Below are positions 1 through 7,575 of a stretch of 17,752 nucleotides of DNA, one piece after another. Each line of letters starts with the position of its first letter. Within the stretch, counting starts at the first letter, position 1. Made by a program: the position numbers and the translations under genes. Source of the stretch: Mortierella sp. BCC40632 (taxonomy: Eukaryota > Mortierellomycota > Mortierellomycetes > Mortierellales > Mortierellaceae); NCBI GenBank assembly GCA_011634665.1, contig WAEK01000059.1:1-17752 (forward strand), in the 5' to 3' direction. A model generated the notes under the pieces. It saw only the letters and a program-made list of their open reading frames with translations, searched no databases and had not been told where the DNA came from.

Positions 1-845
1 TCAAATGGGAGTGCACGAAACGCGATCTAGAGGGATTAGAGAAGGCACTTCAAAACGTAACAGTGTGGAATCTTCGACTTGATATCCAAGAGTCTCGGAC
101 AGGTGTTACTGAGAAACTATTTTTCGACATCCACGACAAATGACTCCATTTCCCGCATCAGAGATCTTCCTTTTATGAAACAACTTCATATTGTACTGTC
201 AGAAAAGTACATCGATCTTCTCAAGTCTCCTTGGGATAACACTACTAAGGCATGCAAGGTATCCTGTGAGTTGCAAGGTCTTAGGATAGGAAGGAAGAAG
301 TTTGGACTACTAACAGAGGCACTCAAGGCCAACTCGACACTAACCTCAATGGACTTGAGGAGCAGCTCGACCGATGACAACGGAGTTCAGGTGCTGTCTG
401 AGGCACTCAAATCCAACTCGACTCTGACCTCTTTGAGCTTGAGGCACAACTCGATCGGATCCTATAGAGCTCAGGCTTTGTCTAAGGCACTCAAATTCAA
501 TTCGACTCTGACCTCTTTGAACTTGTGGAGCAACTCGATCGGTGACAACGGAGCTCAGGCTTTGTTTAAAGCACTCAAATCCAACTCAACTCTGACCGCT
601 TTTATTTGGGGAGCAACTCGATCGGTGACAGCGGAGCTCAGGAGTTATTTGAGGCACTCAAATCCAACTCGACTCTGACCACTTTAGACTTGGCAGACAA
701 CTCGATCAGATCCAATGGAGCCCAGGCGCTGTCTGAGGCACTCAAATTCAACTCGACTCTGACCTCTTTAAGCTTGGGGGACAACTTGATCGGTGACAAC
801 GGGGCTCAGGTGCTCTCCAATCTTCGATGTCAAATTAATATTTGA
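1..845 (+). pseudogene. 3' part of an LRR protein gene, two frameshifts, 5' part beyond the window edge
   Basis: This is the C-terminal region of a relative of the 837-aa LRR protein encoded at 7576-10183. Base 1 aligns with 9231 of that gene. Reading enters in the frame with a codon at base 3 (K-W-E-C-T-K). A +1 change in the T run near 118-125 moves it into the frame that reads N-Y-F-S-T and on through R-I-R-D-L-P-F-M-K-Q. A 1-base loss near 598-606 moves it again to G-S-N-S-I-G. The gene ends at TGA 843-845. Six LRRs of 28 residues are present against eight in the relative. If the window is circular, this is the 3' end of the gene that starts at about 16069. The two shifts would make it a pseudogene unless they are sequence errors; repeat residues are otherwise well kept. 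A cytosolic recognition or scaffold role is inferred only from the LRR fold. Confidence 0.8.
301..833 (+). repeat. LRR-coding DNA array, 84-bp unit, six copies
   Basis: Tandem 84-bp units, each coding a 28-residue ribonuclease-inhibitor-type LRR with the pattern LxLxxNSI, then NGAQALSEAL, then KSNSTLT. The residues at the two exposed xx positions are RS, RH, WS, GS, AD and GD in order. Backbone codons are nearly identical between units, while the exposed codons vary. One unit has SYRA in place of DNGA (about 460-475). Confidence 0.88.
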
Positions 846-1880
846 TCAAACAGCGCTAATAGGACTATTCGAACGAATTCTATCTGACTCTTGAAGGACC
901 CTCACCTTCAATTCTATCGTTTAATGGCAGATGTTTTTTAGATGTGAATTTGATACTAATGTTTGTTGATTTAACCTCTTGGTCTGCTGAAATCATCAAG
1001 AAGAGACTCTTCCTTATTATTATTTTTTAGCTTTGCGAACATCGAAATTTCATGTAATGCGTATTTATACATCCTGGACAGTCAACGCACTCATACCATT
1101 CGTCATCTGAACTAGTGTATTTCAGCTACTCCCATCCGCAATCGTGGGTGAGGAGTTTGAGTCCTTGCCAGGTTTGTTAAGAATTAAATGTCGTTGATCC
1201 TCCTGACAGCTGAAATATTTAGAGTCAAAGGCAACTCCTTATCCTTATCCTTTTTTTCTCGAATTGTCCATTCCCATGCGAGATGTGAGTTGGTTGGGGT
1301 TGGTATCCATTGCAGTAGGCTCGTGTACCTCCTTTACACTCGATATTACTAACATGGTGCAACAAATTTGAATGCCGAATTATTCAGGATGAGCAGGGTC
1401 TCTCGAAGACTACATACCGATCTCTTCTGTTGAGACCATACTGATGTCGTTTGTTGATACCATGCCGGTGTCTATGCCAACATGTTCATCTATTCCATTT
1501 TACTTCTCCTCCTGTTACTTCTCCTTCCGCCACTTCTCCTTCCGCCACTTCTCCTTACTCCACCTGTACCTACTACCTGTGCAGTCAATTGTATTTTAAC
1601 TCTTTCGCCATACCTCCAACTCACAGATGTCAATGGGAGCTTCCTTCTGTTAGCAGAACCTAATCCCACATCCTACTGTCGCCACCACTACAGTATTTCT
1701 TTTCACTTTCGATCTTAGATCTAGAAACTCTTGTGTGAGTGAGTGTCAAATCGATGAGCGCCTACCGAATAGACATTTTTGGGCATCAACAAGTCTGCGG
1801 ATAAAAAATGGCCATCTGTTCACACAAGGTAGCATTTCTCTGAATCATGACATAGAAAACGCGAGATTCCCCTCCCCCCC
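846..1880. other. Intergenic; from about 940 on, unit-1-specific segment without a supported gene
   Basis: The first 80-90 bases after the LRR stop align with unit 2 (10245-10323) and are 3' flank. From the T6 run at 934-939 to the C7/T17 junction at 1874-1897 there is no counterpart in unit 2. The segment is AT-rich, with T-rich and pyrimidine-rich stretches and a short 15-bp tandem repeat at about 1501-1560. Short open frames exist (for example around 1451-1718), but they owe their length to the repeat and lack recognisable domains. No tRNA, transposase or terminal repeats were seen. Confidence 0.6.
1501..1560 (+). repeat. 15-bp pyrimidine-rich tandem repeat, about 3.5 copies
   Basis: The unit ACTTCTCCTTCCGCC recurs with small changes across 1501-1560. 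Being a multiple of three, it opens frames reading T-S-P-S-A repeats, but nothing around it supports translation. It lies inside the segment found only in unit 1. Confidence 0.75.
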
Positions 1881-1897
1881 TTTTTTTTTTTTTTTTT
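1881..1897. repeat. T17 tract at the unit-specific breakpoint
   Basis: A run of 17 T preceded by C7 (1874-1880). It is the right boundary of the unit-1-only segment; in unit 2 the equivalent tract is T23 at 10324-10346. On the minus strand it reads as a poly(A) run about 390 bases downstream of the methyltransferase stop. Confidence 0.85.
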
Positions 1898-2286
1898 ATG
1901 AGTGCGGAGGAAATGCCAGAAGAAAACTAAAGAGCGGTTTATCTGTACTAAAGAAAGTTTCATGTTTATGGTCCTGACCCTTTGAAGAATAGTAGTTTGT
2001 CCATTTTTTCCAATTAATGATATGAGATTGCAACAGTCGGGGAAGTCGGAGAGTCTTTTGATGGGCAGGTTTATTGCTGAAGATTAGAATAATGGAAAAC
2101 GGGCTCTCCACAGAAATAAGTTTCTAATGGTAGCAATGTGGAGGGAGGCACGGCTGTGGTGGCAATAGGGCAGTCACAAATAATGGCAAAGGACCCAGCT
2201 CAAAGAGGACACTGTCCTCAAGGTCGCTGGATCAGATAATGGACTCGAGACCTCCTTCGTCGTCTTAGTCCTGTATACTATGTAGC
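1898..2286 (-). other. Conserved 3' flank of the methyltransferase gene (probable 3' UTR region)
   Basis: About 390 bases nearly identical to 10347-10735 in unit 2, differing by only a few small indels. They lie between the minus-strand methyltransferase stop and the T tract. There is no convincing coding frame common to both copies. On the minus strand there are GATAAA- and CATAAA-like hexamers within roughly 80 bases of the poly(A) run, but no exact AATAAA. It is best read as 3' UTR plus flank. Confidence 0.5.
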
Positions 2287-3580
2287 TTATTTTTCAGCTT
2301 CTGTTGGATCCAGGTGGACCTCAAGAATGGAATGTTTGCCACACGTGGGCCACACTTGCACAATGTGAAATCCTTCCGCCTGATAAAACACACTGTACTC
2401 CTCAACCGTACGCTCCCTAACACGAGGCAAACCGGTCAGCATAACTAAATCAAGAAGTGCCACTTCTCTTTGCACCTTGGATGTGACGATGACATCCACG
2501 ATCAGTAGCACTGGAATTTTGCTACCGTTGTAGTTCTCGTTGGTTTTTGTAGTGAAAAACGACTCAGCCATGGCCTGTCGGATGTTGCGCAGGATTCGAC
2601 AAACATCGGCGTCATTCCCAGTTGTGCACAATGTGGCGCATAAAGTAGACATGATACCCAGCTGGAACTGTTTTAAAAAAGTCGCCATGAATAAAGGTCA
2701 GCTTCGTAGGAGTAACTGTCAGAGATGAGATAGCGGCAATATCGTAGATGGTTCCCCAAGCAATCGAAGGATGCTTTTGCCAGCAAATGATTGAAGAAGT
2801 TACCATCCGCACCTCTAGCGTCACACACAAGTCGCTGACCTATATGAAGGTGCCATGGATGGTTGGTGGAGATGCAGTTGTCATGATTAACGGGCCAAGG
2901 AGCCATCGCGTTGGTAAACACAGCTTGTCGATTGGCATGTGCGGCAAGACGAGCATAAAGGATGGGCATACCCAGACCTGCAAGACAGGCCTGAATGGCA
3001 GATACAGAGTCAGCGGAGTGCGGCGACGCGGTTGAAGCCTGACGTACTGGCCATTCACGATCTGGTGCGACTTGTTTACCCATAAAACTTCCGGCTGTGT
3101 ACATCTCGTTGCCATATAAATCCATTCCGGCTGCGGCTGATCTTTCATGTCTTGGGCACAATGCCAGTGCAGCCCTCGCCAGCGACCCGACGGCTCTCAC
3201 GTAGTACGGTCACATCACTTGCTTAGAGCGCGCGCACGATGCGCTCGAGAGGATTGGCCATAGAACGGGTGCGGAATGCGAGTGTGTTGACGTCTATTCC
3301 GTCGGGGTCGGCATCGACAAGAACTTGAGCAATGCCTAGATGTACAACCAGATAGAGAGCCTGATTCTCAAATACTCAAAGCGGCATATTGTAACCGCTT
3401 GTTTATGGAGATGACAAGACGCTGTAACTCAAGCAGGAGATCTTTGGTCTGCCGACGGGCCTGCACTGTCTCCCAATCCTCGATCTGTCTGGGGCCAGCG
3501 GACTCAACAGTGTTGATGCATCTGACCAATCCGGTCACTAGATGAGCAGAGGAAGGGCTGAGCTGTGGTAAATCATCCAT
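2287..3580 (-). pseudogene. SAM-dependent O-methyltransferase-like gene, copy 1, disrupted
   Basis: The minus strand from ATG 3578-3580 to TAA 2287-2289 (about 430 codon equivalents) matches the class I O-methyltransferase plan of plant, fungal and bacterial small-molecule methyltransferases, which transfer a methyl group from S-adenosylmethionine to a hydroxyl. An N-terminal dimerisation/winged-helix region (LERIVRAL, then VLRES) comes first. A degenerate SAM motif follows (CDARGADGNFF, where the family usually has a Gly-rich DxGGGxG), then GDFF, RHIVHNW with the His that serves as catalytic base in this family, LLIVDVIV, and EAEGF-like AEGFHIVQVW near the end. It is broken by a frameshift near 3370, an in-frame TAA at 3223-3225, small indels near 3170 and 2775, and a +1 at 2612-2620. 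It is convergent with the upstream LRR gene and divergent from asnB. Substrate unknown. Confidence 0.75.
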
Positions 3581-4351
3581 AGTGGAGTGGTGCCGGCGGT
3601 TCCTCGTTGTGGCGTTCAGCTAGTGGGACACCAATGAGAACTAAACGTGAGGGGGGGGGGGCAGAAAAAGAGCATCTCTTTATGTAGAGTACTTGAGGGA
3701 CAACAGAGGGGGCGTCCCTTTTTGAGGGGTAGGGGTAGGGGTAGGAGAGGGCGTCACTTTTTGAAGGGGAAGGACGGGATAGAAGCGTCTCTTTTTGAAG
3801 GGGAAGGACGGGACAGAAGAGTTTTTTTTGAAGGGATGATAGAGGGGCATAATTTTTTGATGGGACATAAAAAGGGGACCTGTCCCTTTCAAAAAGAGAT
3901 GCTTCCTTTTAAAAAAAAAGTTTACCAAGCTTTAGCCGATCCTTCATCAGCACTTAAATTTTTCCCACGACAAGTCTTGCAAGAAAAGCCCGCTAGAGGA
4001 ACTCCCAGCTACAACTGAAGGTACTGTAATAGTATGCCTGTCATTATTTATGTTCCAGCTAGTTCCTGGTGACTGGAAATGCACCGTTTGAGTGGGGGTA
4101 CTCCTGAGATGTTGGATCTGGCACAGGGTAGCGTTTATGAAAGGCTGCTTCGACCAGGATGAAGGAGTATTTGTGCAAAAACAACTTGATCATTTGGAAA
4201 TCCGTAGTCGTTGCCTCTTTTAAAGTCCCTTGTTCTGGTAATGGTACTAAACGCCTGTTCGCCCACCTGGGCCTTTGGATTTGCCAATACAACTCTTGAT
4301 GGTCTTTTAGTCGATTTCATTACAACCAGGAAACAAGAGTTCGGATAAAAC
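3581..4351. promoter_or_regulatory. Divergent intergenic region between OMT (-) and asnB (+), copy 1
   Basis: 771 bases separating two start codons on opposite strands, so promoters for both genes must lie here unless a start is further out. It holds a G11 run (3651-3661), a G-rich minisatellite (about 3711-3870), an A-rich sequence CATAAAAAG near 3866 where unit 2 has CATATAAAG, and a stretch from about 4030 to 4350 that is closely conserved with 12495-12819. That conserved stretch directly precedes the asnB ATG and is the best candidate for the asnB leader. Promoter assignment is positional inference. Confidence 0.5.
3711..3870 (+). repeat. G-rich minisatellite, copy 1 (about 33-40 bp unit)
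   Basis: The core GTCNCTTTTTGAAGGGG and variants recur at about 3716, 3756, 3789, 3825 and 3850, spaced 24-40 bases. Near the left end, GGGGTA is repeated three times at 3725-3745. The equivalent block in unit 2 (12225-12356) has fewer and differently spaced units. Confidence 0.75.
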
Positions 4352-6215
4352 ATGTGTGGAATTACTGGTTGGCTGTCCTATGGTCAAGACCTGGAGCATC
4401 AGCGCGACACTCTCCAGAAGATGACGACACCATGGCGTTGCGTGGTCCAGATGCACAAGGCATTTGGATTGATGGCCCAGTTGGCCTGGGTCATCGTCGA
4501 CTTATCGGTCATCGATCTGGAAAGGTGGTAAGCCAACCGATAGGCAAAGCTCGGCGGCGAGCGAGAGGTGGCGGTCATCACCTACTCTGGAAAGTCTACA
4601 ACTTTTCAAAAGACTTGCGTGCTGAGCTGCAGTCGCGGAGGTCATCACTTCCATACACTCAGTGACACGGAAGTTGTGCTGCAGGCCTATGTAGAATGGG
4701 GTGAGAGGACTTTGTCCACAAGCTCAACGGCATGTATGCTTTCTTTCGCGCTCTCGGGGATACTTCGTACTCAGGAGATGTTGCTGATCCGGGACCGCTT
4801 GGGTGTGAAGCCACTTTACTATTTCCCGACTCAGGATGGTGTTGTGTTCGGTTCTGAACCCAAAAGCTCTTCTCGCTAACCCGTTGGTACCACGCCGTGT
4901 CACAGCCGATGGTCTACGCAGAAATCGCGGGATGGTGAGAACACCAGGACATGCAGTGTTTGCGGGGCATGTACGAGGTGCTTCAAGAGCGAAGATCGTG
5001 AAAGCCGCCGGGGGGTATTGTTACTGCTATTGGCGGTGGAAAGCGCGCAAGCATGAACAACCTCCGAGCGACAATCCGCATACTCGCGACCTCCTCGAAG
5101 ACATCTTGGACAAAACGAATTGTCTCCGGATGTTCCTCTGTGTGCCCTTGCTGTCAGGCGGTCTGGACTCTTCTATTGTCACAGCCTTGGCCTCGAAGAA
5201 GCTCCTTACACGCGGCAAGGCAAACATCAACTCGTTCTCAGTGGACTTTGTCGACCATGGGGCTGGCTTCGTGAGTGACGGCATTCACCTCACACCGGAT
5301 GCCCCATTCGTCAAGGAGCTGGCCGAGAAACTCGATTTAAAACATAAAGATATTGTGTTAGACAGTCGAGAAATAGCTGACCCGAGCCTGTGCACAAAGG
5401 TCGTCCATGCTCTCGATACGCCACTCCCTCCCTATGCAGATAAGTGGTTTTCCTTGTACTGCCTATTTGAGGAAGTGAAAAGGCGCGCAACAGTGGCACT
5501 CTCTGGAGAAGCGGCAGATGAACTGTTTGGCGGGTATCCATGGTTCTTTGATCCAGAGGCGGTCCGAATGAATACTTTCCCCTGGATGGCCACAAGCAAC
5601 GGTAAACTTTTCGACAGCAACACCCTGTTTGATCGCGGAGTGCTCGAGAAACTTGACCTTAAGTCTTTCGTCCGTGACAGTTTTGAAAAGGCCCTTGCCG
5701 AGGTACCAGTTCTGCCTGGAGAGAGTGCCGAAAATCATCGCATGCGGCAGATGACGCACCTCAATTTAACTCGGTGGATGCGCGTCCTCTTAGACCGCAT
5801 GGACCGCATGAGTATGGCCGTAGGACTTGAGTTACGTGTGCCGTTCTGTGATCACCGCCTGATCGAATATGTCTACAACATCCCATGGGATATGAAATCT
5901 TTCGATGGGAGAGAGAAGAGCATCCTACGCGCTGCAGCCCATGATTTATTGCCAGATTCCATCCTGAAGCGAACCAAAAGTCCTTATCCATCCACGCAAG
6001 ATCCAGCCTACGAACAAGGATTACGCGAAGCAATGGTCAAGATCATGTCAGACGACAATGCACCTGCCAAATCACTACTAGACTCTGACCGTGTGAATGC
6101 GGCTCTGAACAGGAAGATCGGCACAGTCTCTCATCCGCGAGACCGCATAGATATGGAACTGGTTATTGGTCTGAACACTTGGTTGACAGAGTACAATGTC
6201 ACGTTGGATCTTTAG
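4352..6215 (+). pseudogene. asnB: Bacterial-type asparagine synthetase (glutamine-hydrolysing), copy 1, N-terminal half frameshifted
   Basis: The family makes asparagine from aspartate, ATP and glutamine-derived ammonia; relatives build amides in natural products. The ATG at 4352 gives M-C-G-I-T-G-W, so Cys2 is the glutaminase nucleophile. Reading breaks near 4423 (one base missing against copy 2) and again repeatedly to about 5130 by small indels (near 4502, 4525, 4610, 4638, 4703, 4745-4775, 4863). From about 5130 to TAG 6213-6215 the synthetase domain is open. It has the PP-loop S-G-G-L-D-S-S at 5154-5174, GEAADELFGGY at 5505-5537, and RMDRMSMAVGLELRVPFCDH near 5800-5855. Total span of about 620 codons fits bacterial AsnB. 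The sequence resembles bacterial enzymes more than the fungal housekeeping type. It is divergent from the methyltransferase gene and followed by AATAAA. Function as one protein needs the indels to be sequence errors. Confidence 0.85.
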
Positions 6216-6540
6216 CTGGCCAAGTCGAATGACATGATGACTTTGGTTTACAGTCCTTCTTGTGACTTCACGAATGTTGTTACATGGATCTAGTGCAGGG
6301 AGCTCTTTTTTATATATGGTAAGTCATCTTGGATTGCAAAAAACAATAGTTCCAGGTCGTGACAAGGTCAGAATATGTCATGTCGCTTCTACTCATTATA
6401 CATGTCCATTCCATATGCTTTTTGTTCTCTGCAAAGTAGTTGTTGACAACAGGGAGTGTCCCTCCACGGAGATGAGTCTCTTCAGTCCATTAATAAAGCT
6501 GACTTTCACGTGTATTATCATCGTCTCTTTTATCAATTAA
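6216..6540 (+). other. asnB copy 1 3' flank / probable 3' UTR
   Basis: About 325 bases almost identical to 14679-15000, differing by only a handful of substitutions and single-base indels. That is much less than the coding patch at 5560-5740. No supported coding frame. It ends just after a poly(A) signal. Confidence 0.55.
6492..6497 (+). terminator. Poly(A) signal AATAAA downstream of asnB copy 1
   Basis: An exact AATAAA 277 bases after the asnB stop, in a block conserved in unit 2 (14952-14957). It is on the coding strand and in the right position for eukaryotic 3' end formation, so asnB is transcribed as a fungal gene and not as bacterial contamination. Confidence 0.55.
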
Positions 6541-7575
6541 ACTAGGAGTGGCCTAGGCCGACGTCCCGGCTCTATTACGATGAGTGGGGTTTGTAGGGGA
6601 TGTAGGGGATGAGTTTGTAGGAGTATCTGTGTTGCCCTTTGAGAAGAACTGATATGAAATAGAAGCTGTCGTAAGAAGAGCGATTTTCCTATATTCGTAT
6701 GAAGGGTTGCTCTGGGTTGCTCTGGGTTGGATTCAGAGGCTTCTAAGAAGACAGCTCTGTGTCCACCAAACGTTTCTCTGGATGCAGGCAATAGGACAGC
6801 TATCTCGGCTGACGTTGGTTTGTTGTATTTGGATGGATGTTTGTTGGTTCTTGAGTGATCGATGCTGTCTTGAATGACAAGACTGAGATCGCTGTAACTG
6901 GTGCCAAGTTTCTACTCTCAGGTGTTTTGTAGACACCTCAACAAGGGCATAAAGGAGTTAACCATACTTCGAGCTCATCGAATGTATATTCGGAGCAGAG
7001 CCGTGCAGAGTAGAACGGAAAGAGTGGATATCATGTAATGCTAGACTTGGAAACCCCAGTTGACAAAAGCCACTAAAGTTAGGGAAACTCTATGTATTTC
7101 AAAGTTGCATACCGCTTATTTGACCCTACCATAACAACTCAGATAACCCGATTCACTCTCGTCTGAAGCCAAGGTCTCTTCTCGACACTCTCAATAAGTT
7201 GTGAGAGTAAAGGCACCAAGATACAAAACGAACGCAATGACTAAGAATGAGTGTGGTTGTTGCTGGTCTTGAGTTGTTTCGATGGCGAAAAGCAGCAACA
7301 AAACTGAAAAATGGTTGGTGTAACACCTCCAATGACAACAGTCGAAATCAATTGAGCAAAGGAGTATTATGCCTATGGTTCAACAGGCTCCTTCCTCAAC
7401 AAGCATGCACATGATGAGATGCACTGCCATAAACCAAAGAAAAAAACTCCTCACCCGTCACACCCACCCCATTCACTTTCACTCTCGTCCACAAAATCCC
7501 TTTCTTTTCTATCCCACACATTCGCCCATCACTCTTCCGCTCACCTACAACACAGTAACCTACGAGGAACGTAAG
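6541..7575 (+). promoter_or_regulatory. Intergenic region upstream of the central LRR gene
   Basis: About 1 kb with no supported gene. Contents: the 10-bp palindrome GGCCTAGGCC at 6550-6559 (also at 15010-15019); G/T-rich short repeats at 6591-6620; an 11-bp duplication around 6709-6733 (TGCTCTGGGT twice, once in unit 2); an imperfect inverted repeat CTCTCA...TGAGAG at about 7190-7209; and a pyrimidine-rich leader with TTTCACTCTCGTCC, CTTTCTTTTC and CACTCTTCC at about 7477-7545, just before the start codon. Unit 2 (15001-16068) is similar but diverges by indels not in multiples of three, so this is promoter and leader, not coding sequence. Confidence 0.5.

Noticed and set aside
1451..1718. 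Two overlapping short open frames with T-S-P-S-A or leucine-rich repeats
   Set aside because: Their openness comes from the 15-bp tandem repeat at 1501-1560. There is no domain, no counterpart in unit 2 and no start or leader context.
2840..3148. Minus-strand frame of about 100 codons overlapping the methyltransferase (also 11281-11589)
   Set aside because: The alternative frame carries no methyltransferase motifs, while the overlapping frame carries VFTNAM and leads into CDARGADG. Its conservation just reflects the near-identical DNA.
3725..3745. Three GGGGTA repeats as telomeric sequence
   Set aside because: Only three units, internal to a longer minisatellite, and not the TTAGGG expected for these fungi.
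5027..6033. Long minus-strand frames opposite asnB
   Set aside because: Antisense shadows of a strongly coding plus strand; no recognisable domains.
6537..6936. Minus-strand frames downstream of asnB (and 15192-15412)
   Set aside because: The frame is not consistent between units, there is no domain, and the sequence is simple G/T-rich.
7190..7209. Inverted repeat CTCTCA...TGAGAG as a terminator or riboswitch
   Set aside because: Six-base arms only, imperfect in unit 2, in a eukaryotic promoter region; recorded only as a sequence element.
7369..7575. Upstream in-frame ATG that would extend the central LRR protein by 69 residues
   Set aside because: The extension is low-complexity (His/Thr/Pro-rich), coincides with the pyrimidine-rich leader, and the matching region of unit 2 has no such frame. 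The conserved module starts at 7576.
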